From: an uncultured Blautia sp.
GTDB taxonomy: Bacteria; Bacillota; Clostridia; Lachnospirales; Lachnospiraceae
Reading direction: 5' to 3'
Assembly: GCA_900553515.1 (NCBI GenBank)
Contig: USDN01000074.1
Span: forward strand, 1-12,914
Length of the DNA: 12,914 nt
Positions 7,376 to 12,575 of this stretch are shown here, piece by piece. Numbering within the stretch: the stretch's first letter is position 1; every line of letters starts with the position of its first letter. Position numbers and translations under genes: made by a program. The notes beneath the pieces were generated by a model. It searched no databases and was not told the DNA's origin. It saw only the letters and a list, made by a program, of their open reading frames with translations.

Positions 7376-8653
7376 ATGATCAAAGCAGTAGTTGGAGCAA
7401 ACTGGGGAGATGAGGGAAAAGGCAAGATCACAGATATGCTTGCCCAGGAAGCTGATATTATCGTAAGATTTCAGGGAGGTGCCAATGCAGGCCATACTAT
7501 CGTGAATGATTATGGTAAATTTGCACTCCATACACTTCCGTCAGGTGTGTTTTATGACCATACCACAAGTATTATCGGCAATGGTGTGGCTCTGAATATC
7601 CCGGTATTTTTCAAAGAGTATCAGGAGGTTGTTGACAGAGGAGTTCCGGCTCCGAAGATCATGATTTCAGACAGAGCACAGATTGTGATGCCTTACCATA
7701 TTCTGTTCGATCAGTATGAGGAAGAACGTCTGGGAGGAAAATCTTTCGGTTCTACCAAATCCGGTATTGCACCTTTCTATTCTGATAAATATGCAAAGAT
7801 CGGTTTCCAGGTAGCAGAGCTTTTTGATGAAGATGCGCTGAGAGAAAAGGTGGAACGTGTATGTGAAACAAAGAACGTTCTTCTTGAGCATCTGTACCAT
7901 AAGCCGCTTCTGAATCCGGATGATATCATGGCAGAACTTATGAAATATAAAGAAATGGTTGCGCCTTATGTAGGAGATGTTTCTCTGTTCCTGTGGAATG
8001 CGCTGAACGAGGGAAAAGAGATTCTTCTTGAGGGTCAGCTTGGTTCTCTGAAAGATCCGGATCACGGAATTTACCCGATGGTAACTTCTTCTTCTACACT
8101 GGCAGCTTACGGTGCTATTGGCGCAGGTGTGCCTCCGTATGAGATCAAGAAGATCATTACTGTGTGCAAGGCTTATTCCAGTGCAGTAGGTGCAGGCGCT
8201 TTTGTTTCAGAGATTTTCGGAGAAGAAGCAGATGAGCTTCGCAGAAGAGGCGGAGACGGCGGAGAATACGGCGCTACTACAGGCCGTCCGAGACGTATGG
8301 GATGGTTTGACTGTGTGGCTTCCAAATATGGCTGCCGTATGCAGGGAACCACAGACGTAGCCTTTACCGTACTGGACGTTCTGGGATACCTGGATGAGAT
8401 TCCGGTATGTATCGGATATGAGATCGATGGAAAGGTAACTACTGAATTCCCGACAACCGGACTTCTGGAAAAAGCAAAACCGGTGCTGGAGGTGCTTCCT
8501 GGCTGGAATTGCGATATCCGTGGAATCAAAAAATACGAAGATCTTCCGGAAAACTGCCGCAAATATGTGGAGTTTGTTGAAAAACAGATTGGATTCCCGA
8601 TTACTATGGTTTCCAACGGACCAGGAAGAAATGATATCATCTACAGAAAATAA
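7376..8653 (+). CDS. purA: Adenylosuccinate synthetase, divergent form
   Basis: This 425-residue PurA-family GTPase ligates aspartate to IMP, giving adenylosuccinate, the substrate of PurB encoded just upstream. It keeps the P-loop-like GANWGDEGKGK (7-17) with the catalytic Asp D12, QGGANAGHT (33-41) with the catalytic His H40, the switch segment around DPDHGIYPMVTSSS (227-240) and the aspartate-binding loop TTGRPRR (301-307). It differs from the usual E. coli/Bacillus pattern at sites normally nearly fixed. GTTGRGIGPAYEDK becomes GSTKSGIAPFYSDK (125-138). The Arg that reaches into the neighbouring subunit (E. coli R143) is Lys (K141). EGAQG becomes EGQLG (219-223). STRVGAGPFPTE becomes SSAVGAGAFVSE. 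ATG 7376 has AGGAGG 10 bases upstream. The PurB neighbour supports a real PurA role. I recall similar sequences in other Lachnospiraceae, so this is probably a lineage variant rather than a broken gene. Confidence 0.9.
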   Translation: MIKAVVGANWGDEGKGKITDMLAQEADIIVRFQGGANAGHTIVNDYGKFALHTLPSGVFYDHTTSIIGNGVALNIPVFFKEYQEVVDRGVPAPKIMISDRAQIVMPYHILFDQYEEERLGGKSFGSTKSGIAPFYSDKYAKIGFQVAELFDEDALREKVERVCETKNVLLEHLYHKPLLNPDDIMAELMKYKEMVAPYVGDVSLFLWNALNEGKEILLEGQLGSLKDPDHGIYPMVTSSSTLAAYGAIGAGVPPYEIKKIITVCKAYSSAVGAGAFVSEIFGEEADELRRRGGDGGEYGATTGRPRRMGWFDCVASKYGCRMQGTTDVAFTVLDVLGYLDEIPVCIGYEIDGKVTTEFPTTGLLEKAKPVLEVLPGWNCDIRGIKKYEDLPENCRKYVEFVEKQIGFPITMVSNGPGRNDIIYRK

Positions 8654-8663
8654 AGATAAGAAG

Positions 8664-8691
8664 CGCCGGGGAGTTTTCTCCGGCGTGTTTC
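8664..8691 (+). terminator. Terminator after purA
   Basis: A GC-rich stem, CGCCGG (8664-8669) with CCGGCG (8680-8685), closes a loop in which GAG/CTC-type pairs can also form. The run that follows is TGTTT, so the T-tract is imperfect. It starts 10 bases after the purA stop. Confidence 0.7.
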
Positions 8692-8700
8692 TATATGCAT

Positions 8701-8733
8701 CGGGAAAACATATATTCTGCAATTATTTTCCCG
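8701..8733. repeat. 8-bp inverted repeat upstream of the HAD gene
   Basis: CGGGAAAA (8701-8708) and TTTTCCCG (8726-8733) are perfect inverted copies 17 bases apart, with a TATATT inside the spacer. No convincing promoter for the next gene was found nearby, so this could be an operator or a hairpin. There is no T-run after it. Confidence 0.4.
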
Positions 8734-8811
8734 TTGCTAAAAAATTGCTCTTCATGGTTCTGTACAGAGTCTGGTGTGATCTGGAAAAAAGAAAGGATGT
8801 GCATTATTGAT

Positions 8812-9627
8812 ATGAAAAAATGGAAACGGGGACTGGCGCTGGCAGGAGCTGCATTCCTTCTGGTGATTTTCTGTCTGCCCATGTATTTTGCCCTGACAGG
8901 AAATTTCTCCATGGGAACTTTTATGGCTTCTCTTATGGGGGCTTTTTTTGCTGCTTTTATGGCATATGCCATGTGGCTTGTATACAGGGCTCTTGATAAA
9001 AGAAGATCTGAGAAGAACGCGGGAAAGATCAAACATGTGATCTTTGATGTAGGACGTGTGCTGGTTGATTTTAACTGGGAAGAATATCTGAAAGGCTTTG
9101 GTTTCCCAAAAGAAGAGGAGGAGACCATTGCCCGGGAAGTGTTCAAAAGTGATATCTGGAATGAGAGAGACCGGGGACTTTACAGTGAGGAAGAATATGT
9201 TCGTCAGTTTGTAGAGAAAGCTCCGCAGTACAAAAAGGATATCCGCCGAGTTGTAAGAGAGTCAGGAAAAACTATTGTGACCAGAGACTACGCGGATACC
9301 TGGGTGAAGTATCTGAAAAAACGGGGCTATCATACCTATGTCCTGTCTAACTACAGCCAGTACATGCTGGAACAGACCAGAAATAAACTGACGTTCCTGA
9401 AATACATGGACGGAATTGTTTTTTCCTGTGAAGTGAAAGAACTGAAGCCGGAGCCGGAAATCTATAAAGTTCTTCTGGATACTTATGGACTGGATCCGGA
9501 AGAATGTGTGTTTATTGATGACCGGAAAGAAAACTGTACCGGAGCCCAGAAACTGGGAATTCATACGGTGCATTTTCGCGATTTTAAACAGGCGGCAGAG
9601 GCGCTGGAGCGTCTTGGCGTAAAATAA
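8812..9627 (+). CDS. Membrane-anchored HAD-family phosphatase (YihX-like)
   Basis: This 271-residue protein has two hydrophobic helices (about 8-27 and 36-59) and then a complete HAD subfamily IA domain (about 74-271). Motif I is HVIFDVGRVL with nucleophile D79. The usual second Asp of DxD is replaced by Gly (G81), as in YihX-type sugar phosphatases and epoxide hydrolase N-domains. Motif II is VLSN (S179), motif III is ELKPEPEIYK (K212) and motif IV is FIDDRKEN (D236, D237). The cap is small and helical. The catalytic domain should face the cytosol if the two helices form a hairpin, as the positive residues at both ends suggest. The start is uncertain: AAAGGA (8792-8797) lies 14 bases before ATG 8812, while ATG 8797 overlaps it. 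The substrate is unknown; glucose-1-phosphate is only a guess from YihX. Confidence 0.85.
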   Translation: MKKWKRGLALAGAAFLLVIFCLPMYFALTGNFSMGTFMASLMGAFFAAFMAYAMWLVYRALDKRRSEKNAGKIKHVIFDVGRVLVDFNWEEYLKGFGFPKEEEETIAREVFKSDIWNERDRGLYSEEEYVRQFVEKAPQYKKDIRRVVRESGKTIVTRDYADTWVKYLKKRGYHTYVLSNYSQYMLEQTRNKLTFLKYMDGIVFSCEVKELKPEPEIYKVLLDTYGLDPEECVFIDDRKENCTGAQKLGIHTVHFRDFKQAAEALERLGVK

Positions 9628-9729
9628 CCGGTACAAAAGCGAAAAGCCCCAGGACCGCGGCAAAGCGTCAGCCCTGAGACCTTTTTAGGGGAGGATATAA
9701 GTATTTCTGAAGTTTTCTTTTGCAGTCTG
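9628..9729. other. Gene-free gap, first part: possible terminator of the HAD gene
   Basis: CCCC (9647-9650) can pair with GGGG (9688-9691). They enclose GACCGC/GCGTC (9653-9658 with 9665-9669, one bulged C), and a T5 run sits at 9682-9686. The smaller hairpin may end the HAD transcript, although it stands 12 bases from the T-run. I could not match it to a known RNA family. Nothing else is recognisable here. Confidence 0.3.
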
Positions 9730-9755
9730 GTTCATTGAAGGGGGATTCAATGAAC
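9730..9755 (+). other. Perfect 10-bp inverted repeat with G-rich loop
   Basis: GTTCATTGAA (9730-9739) and TTCAATGAAC (9746-9755) pair perfectly around the loop GGGGGA. There is no T-run. The loop is SD-like and the right arm contains an ATG (9750-9752), so as RNA it could expose a ribosome site while hiding a start codon. Confidence 0.6.
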
Positions 9756-9818
9756 ATTTATAGTATGACCGTAAAAAGAAAATTAATACATAAGTCAGGG
9801 TATTTTTCTCTAAAATAG
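9750..9818 (+). CDS. Possible 22-residue small ORF
   Basis: ATG 9750 is preceded after 5 bases by AAGGGGG (9738-9744) and opens a 22-codon frame, MNIYSMTVKRKLIHKSGYFSLK, ending in TAG. It is basic (five Lys, one Arg, one His) and resembles nothing I know. No promoter is evident upstream, and it ends just before the SEC-C promoter. The start codon lies inside the hairpin described above. It could be chance; I give it low confidence. Confidence 0.2.
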   Translation: MNIYSMTVKRKLIHKSGYFSLK

Positions 9819-9840
9819 GGTTTTACTTTTGAGAAAAAGA

Positions 9841-9849
9841 TGATATAAT
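9841..9849 (+). promoter_or_regulatory. Extended -10 promoter of the SEC-C/YdcF operon
   Basis: TGATATAAT combines a consensus -10 with the TGn extension. The -35 position, 17 bases upstream (TTTTAC, 9821-9826), is poor, as is common with extended -10 promoters. The leader of about 75 bases shows no obvious structure. The same nine bases recur at 12694-12702. Confidence 0.75.
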
Positions 9850-9932
9850 AGGAACGCTTAATTAATATGACAGGCAGATCGTAACAGTAACTCGCATTAA
9901 GCAGGAATTTTTTGAAAAGAGGATGAAATAAC

Positions 9933-10442
9933 ATGAGTGATAAAACAATCTTAGAACAGTGGCGTGCAATGGCCTATGACCAGCAGGCGGACCGCAATAA
10001 ACTTCAGCAGTTCTGGGCAACTTATTTCAATATTGAAAAAGGAATTTACGAGCAGCTTCTTTCCAATCCGGATGAAGTTGTAAGCGGAACTGTAAAGGAA
10101 CTGGCTGAGAAATATGGACAGAGCGTACTTACTATGGTAGGTTTTCTGGATGGTATCAATGACAGCCTGAAGATTCCGAATCCTATTGAAACAATGGATG
10201 AAGATACCCAGGTAACTCTTGCGTTTGACAAAGAGCTTCTTTACAAAAACATGGTTGATGCAAAAGCAGACTGGCTCTATGAGCTTCCTCAGTGGGATGC
10301 TATTTTTACAGAAGAAAAACGTAAAGAACTGTATAAGGAGCAGAAAAAATCCGGCACAGTTGTGAAACCGCATAAGATCGGACGTAACGATCCCTGTCCA
10401 TGCGGCAGTGGAAAGAAATATAAATTCTGCTGCGGAAGATAA
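9933..10442 (+). CDS. SEC-C motif protein
   Basis: This 169-residue protein has a C-terminal SEC-C zinc-binding motif, NDPCPCGSGKKYKFCCGR (152-169), with ligands C155, C157, C166 and C167 (CxC-x8-CC). The same motif ends SecA, where it binds zinc and contacts SecB and ribosomes. The rest is mostly helical, acidic and Trp/Tyr-rich, with no family I can name. A highly charged linker (about 126-150) joins the two parts. No signal peptide or membrane segment is seen, so it is cytosolic. SD AGAGGA (9918-9923) lies 9 bases before ATG. The stop codon shares one base with the start of the next gene. A role near translation, secretion or quality control is only a suggestion from the motif. I have seen similar short SEC-C proteins in Lachnospiraceae. 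Confidence 0.88.
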   Translation: MSDKTILEQWRAMAYDQQADRNKLQQFWATYFNIEKGIYEQLLSNPDEVVSGTVKELAEKYGQSVLTMVGFLDGINDSLKIPNPIETMDEDTQVTLAFDKELLYKNMVDAKADWLYELPQWDAIFTEEKRKELYKEQKKSGTVVKPHKIGRNDPCPCGSGKKYKFCCGR

Positions 10443-10924
10443 TGAAAATTCAAGAGGATCTTGACTATATCATCGTGCTTGGTGCCCATGTAAACGGAAC
10501 ACGATTAAGCAAAGCCCTTCTGGAACGGACCAGAAGGGCTTTGGAGTATCTGGAAAAGAATCCCGGTACAAAAGCGGTTCTCTCTGGTGGACAGGGAGAG
10601 GGAGAATCGATCAGCGAAGCACAGGCAATGAGTGAATATCTTCAAGAACATGGTATCAGCCGGGACAGACTGATCATGGAAGACAGATCCACAAATACAA
10701 AAGAAAATCTGGATTTCAGTCTGGAAAAAATTGGTACTTTGGAGGTTTCAGTGGGGGTGGTGACAAATCATTTCCATGTATTCAGGGGAGTTGCCATAGG
10801 GAAGAAATGCGGCTGCAAAAATATTTATCCGATTCCATCCAGATACCGATCCTGGAGACTGCTGATCTATATTCCAAGGGAAATTATGGCGATCATCAAA
10901 GATAAGATTGTGGGGAATCTCTGA
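10442..10924 (+). CDS. YdcF/SanA-like DUF218 protein without membrane anchor
   Basis: This 160-residue protein is almost only the DUF218 (YdcF/ElyC/SanA) domain. Conserved parts are YIIVLGAHVNG (9-19), LLERTRRALEYL (26-37), VLSGGQGEGESISEAQAM (46-63), IMEDRSTNTKENL (78-90) and VVTNHFHVFRG (106-116). Known relatives affect envelope or peptidoglycan-precursor metabolism (ElyC, SanA) or bind S-adenosylmethionine (E. coli YdcF); the chemistry is unsettled. Most relatives carry N-terminal membrane helices. Here the first strand starts at residue 9, so the protein seems soluble, although the C-terminal stretch LLIYIPREIMAII (140-152) is hydrophobic. The ATG overlaps the SEC-C stop codon by one base with only a weak upstream GGAAG, so translation is coupled and the two products are made together. 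Confidence 0.87.
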   Translation: MKIQEDLDYIIVLGAHVNGTRLSKALLERTRRALEYLEKNPGTKAVLSGGQGEGESISEAQAMSEYLQEHGISRDRLIMEDRSTNTKENLDFSLEKIGTLEVSVGVVTNHFHVFRGVAIGKKCGCKNIYPIPSRYRSWRLLIYIPREIMAIIKDKIVGNL

Positions 10925-11000
10925 TCGTCACAGTTTGTTCTGTCTGTGAGATCGTATTGTATGGATATTTCTCTTTGATTTGTAAAATTGGAGATTTTTT
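10923..11000 (+). terminator. Hairpin and T-run after the YdcF gene
   Basis: GATC-g-TCACAG (10923-10933) pairs with CTGTGAGATC (10944-10953), ten pairs with one bulged G, starting on the stop codon. It has no T-run of its own. A T6 run at 10995-11000 follows a weak TCTC/GAGA stem (10970-10994). Together they probably end the SEC-C/YdcF transcript and insulate it from the next promoter. The assignment is moderate. Confidence 0.45.
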
Positions 11001-11012
11001 GTTGGGGATTTC

Positions 11013-11041
11013 TTGACATTTCTGGAAAAGGATGATACGAT
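11013..11041 (+). promoter_or_regulatory. Strong promoter of the B12-controlled transcript
   Basis: A consensus -35 TTGACA (11013-11018), a 17-base spacer and an extended -10, TGATACGAT (11033-11041). The architecture is the same as at the amino acid operon promoter: TTGACA, 17 bases, TGnTACGAT. Transcription should begin near 11048, just before the riboswitch. Confidence 0.85.
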
Positions 11042-11056
11042 AACGTCAGTATAATT

Positions 11057-11240
11057 CCATATGAAACATATGAAGTGCTGAATGTTTTCCGCGAAATATT
11101 CAGAAAAGGGAATCAGGTGAGAATCCTGAGCGATCCGGTCACTGTAACAGGGGAGCAACTTTTCAATAGCCCATTGTACGTTTGTATGAGAAGGGGAGAA
11201 GGAGCACCGATCCTGAAGTCAGGAAACCTGCTTTGTATGG
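11057..11240 (+). ncRNA. Cobalamin (B12) riboswitch aptamer
   Basis: The conserved core reads in order. AAAAGGGAA (11104-11112) is followed by the TCAGG/CCTGA hairpin holding GGTGAGAATCC (11116-11126), then GGTCACTGTAAC (11137-11148) matching the CxACTGT block. The GCCCATTG...GAGAAGG arm lies at 11169-11194, and the B12 box GAAGTCAGGAAACCTGC at 11215-11231. CCATA (11057-11061) and TATGG (11236-11240) can close P1, though that pairing is my estimate of the borders. The layout fits the adenosylcobalamin-type class I aptamer. The next open gene is the Cys-rich small protein. Riboswitches of this class normally switch expression off when cobalamin is plentiful. Confidence 0.93.
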
Positions 11241-11303
11241 CGAGGTTAAACTTCCGTGTAAAGTGTAACAACCAACTTGGGGATATCCGCAGTTCCCAAG
11301 CGT

Positions 11304-11332
11304 TGTCTGCTTTTTGGAAGCAGGCATTTTTT
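11304..11332 (+). terminator. Riboswitch terminator (expression platform)
   Basis: A 9-bp stem, 11304-11312 with 11318-11326 (one G-U pair), has loop TTTGG and is followed by six T. Its 3' arm AAGCAGG (11318-11324) is exactly complementary to CCTGCTT (11227-11233) at the end of the B12 box. Pairing of those two would block the terminator. Bound cobalamin holds the B12 box in the aptamer and lets the terminator form. Confidence 0.88.
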
Positions 11333-11493
11333 ATGGAATCCGCCTGTTCGTATGAATTATACTTACCCTTAAAGGGTGATGATTAAATGGCAGGCGAGAC
11401 TGCTCCGGTTGCATCCGTTCCCTCCGCATATTGAACGAAGCAAAAGTCTACCCCGGAGTAGTTCGCGGGCCCCTCAAAAGAAGCGTAAGTTTT
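11333..11493 (+). ncRNA. Candidate second structured RNA in the leader, class unknown
   Basis: Between the riboswitch terminator and a second terminator lies a long hairpin, 11389-11471. GCG-a-GACTGCTCCGG (11394-11408) pairs with 11453-11466: 14 pairs, two of them G-U, one bulged A. Below it GGC/GCC pairs across an AG/GG internal loop. Above it come TTGC/GCAA (11409-11412 with 11440-11443), an atc/aa internal loop and CGTTC/GAACG (11416-11420 with 11433-11437), closing a 12-base loop. A 9-base bulge, AAGTCTACC, lies at 11444-11452. A smaller hairpin, TTACCCT/AGGGTGA (11363-11379), precedes it. No long open frame with an ATG and SD covers it, and I see no -35 box for a separate promoter; TATACT (11358-11363) alone resembles a -10. 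I could not match it to any RNA class I know. Confidence 0.6.
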
Positions 11494-11520
11494 CGGCGTC
11501 AGGTACGCCGATTTTTGTTT
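11494..11520 (+). terminator. Second terminator, directly before the Cys-rich gene
   Basis: A perfect 6-bp stem, CGGCGT (11494-11499) with ACGCCG (11505-11510), has a 5-base loop and is followed by A, five T and GTTT. It ends 4 bases before the SD (AAGGAG, 11524-11529) of the next gene, so any transcript of that gene must read through it. Confidence 0.85.
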
Positions 11521-11535
11521 ATAAAGGAGAAGAAT

Positions 11536-11826
11536 ATGGGTAAAGAACATTGGGAAGACAAGCACTACTCATTTTTCAGCAACAGAGAATGTGAATATTT
11601 TCCCTGCCATAAAGGAGCAGATCCGGAAAATTTCAACTGTCTGTTCTGTTATTGTCCGCTGTATGCTCTTGGAGATAAGTGCGGCGGGAATTTTCGCTAT
11701 ACGGAGAATGGAATAAAGGACTGCACCAACTGCCAGCTGCCTCATAAAAGAAAAAATTATGGCTATGTTACGGGAAAGTATCAGGAGCTGGCGGAGATGA
11801 TGAGAAAGATAAAGGATTCTGAGTAG
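11536..11826 (+). CDS. Cysteine-rich small domain protein under B12 riboswitch control
   Basis: This 96-residue protein has eight cysteines (C19, C24, C35, C38, C40, C49, C63, C66) and His residues at 25 and 70. They are arranged as HYSFFSNRECEYFPCH, then CLFCYCPLY, then CGGNF, then DCTNCQLPH. This matches my memory of the cysteine-rich small domain (PF04071), a presumed metal-binding fold seen in cobamide-related contexts, including as a Cys-rich tail on some CobD-like enzymes. A charged C-terminal helix follows. There is no signal or membrane segment. I chose ATG 11536, which has AAGGAG at 11524-11529; the frame is open further upstream but runs through the terminator and hairpin. The B12 riboswitch and second terminator upstream suggest a role in making, remodelling or economising on corrinoids, or in cobalt/zinc handling. 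The activity is unknown. Confidence 0.88.
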   Translation: MGKEHWEDKHYSFFSNRECEYFPCHKGADPENFNCLFCYCPLYALGDKCGGNFRYTENGIKDCTNCQLPHKRKNYGYVTGKYQELAEMMRKIKDSE

Positions 11827-11844
11827 CTCAGAATCCTCTTTTTT
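11813..11844. terminator. Shared terminator formed by the end of the Cys-rich gene
   Basis: A perfect 11-bp stem (11813-11823 with 11827-11837) has the stop codon TAG as its loop and is followed by C and six T. The T-run overlaps the last codons of the convergent PHP gene. Read from the minus strand, the same stem is followed by TTATCTTTC, so it probably stops both transcripts. Confidence 0.92.
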
Positions 11845-12559
11845 AGCTGTGTGTCTGCAGAAAGACTTTCAGTTTCGGAAGCTGATTGTTCAGGATCAGG
11901 CTTTCCGGAAACATTTCTTTATGTACAAACTCAGAAGCATAAGTAAAATCTCCGATATGTTCTGCTCCGTGGCTGTCGCTGGAAAGCAATACAGGGACAT
12001 GGTATTTACGGCAGCAGCGGAGGATTTCCCGGTTGTTTGCACGAGTATCTCCCCGGTAACCATAAGGAGCTAACGAGGCTTCGTTGATCTCAAATGCAAT
12101 CTGATATTCTTTTGCCGCTTTTGCAATCTGGTCATAATCCACAGGGAACTGTGGATTGTCACAGTGACCAAGAACCTTTACATGTGGATTTTTTATGGCA
12201 TTGATATATGCCTTTGTGTTCTCTTCTATAGTTCCGCTTTTATAATTCTGTGCGTGCATACTGGCAATGGCATAGTCCAGTCTGGAGAGAAGCTCTTCGT
12301 CCAGGTCGGTATGCCCTTCTTTATCCAGGATGTTCAGTTCGATTCCATATAATAATTCCAGCCCAAAGCGTTTTTTTGGAGAAAAAGTCAGGCTTCGGAA
12401 ATAGGAAGGTGTTCCTGCTGCCAGTGTGGCGGGACCATGATCTGTAATGCCCAGAAGCTTCAGTCCTTTTCTGGAGGCGCTTTTTGCCATATCAGAGATT
12501 GTGCAGTTGGTTCCGTGACCGCTTGCAATGGAATGGGTGTGCATATCAGAAAGATACAT
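11843..12559 (-). CDS. PHP-domain phosphoesterase (YcdX-like)
   Basis: This 238-residue PHP-family metal-dependent phosphatase is close in layout to the E. coli YcdX type. The trinuclear metal ligands are visible in order: HTH (H7, H9), SGHG (H15), TDHGP (H41), YGIELN (E74), MHAQ (H102), GHCDNP (H132) and SSDSHG (D195, H197). The set is complete, so the enzyme should be active. There is no signal peptide; it is cytosolic. Relatives act on small phosphate esters; the substrate is not known. AAAGGAG (plus-strand bases 12566-12572) stands 6 bases before the ATG. The gene is convergent with the Cys-rich gene, shares its terminator, and has its own promoter upstream, so it is a single-gene unit. 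Confidence 0.92.
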   Translation of the reverse strand: MYLSDMHTHSIASGHGTNCTISDMAKSASRKGLKLLGITDHGPATLAAGTPSYFRSLTFSPKKRFGLELLYGIELNILDKEGHTDLDEELLSRLDYAIASMHAQNYKSGTIEENTKAYINAIKNPHVKVLGHCDNPQFPVDYDQIAKAAKEYQIAFEINEASLAPYGYRGDTRANNREILRCCRKYHVPVLLSSDSHGAEHIGDFTYASEFVHKEMFPESLILNNQLPKLKVFLQTHS

Positions 12560-12575
12560 AAACTGCTCCTTTCTG

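Noticed and set aside
6776..7531. Long 251-codon minus-strand frame opposite purB/purA
   Set aside because: The plus-strand genes are certain; the product is Cys/Leu/Ile-rich and resembles no family. It is a shadow of codon bias.
7376..8653. PurZ (phage diaminopurine synthesis) instead of PurA
   Set aside because: The catalytic Asp in WGDEGKGK is kept and purB is the neighbour; no phage genes are nearby.
8695..8811. Upstream ATG giving the HAD protein 39 more residues
   Set aside because: The frame begins at the purA terminator, has no SD, and lacks any family resemblance.
9628..9730. TPP riboswitch, because of the CTGAGA at 9674-9679
   Set aside because: The other TPP blocks (the CCTGAT/GGATAATGCC region) are absent and the helices do not match.
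11075..11386. A 103-codon open frame on the plus strand
   Set aside because: It lies wholly within the cobalamin aptamer and its terminator; the bases are constrained as RNA, not as protein.
11333..11493. A second, tandem cobalamin aptamer
   Set aside because: It has none of the AGGGAA, GGTGxxAATCC, CACTGT or B12-box blocks.
11383..11565. Minus-strand 60-codon frame across the second RNA element
   Set aside because: It has no SD or promoter, its composition looks random, and it overlaps two clear RNA structures on the plus strand.
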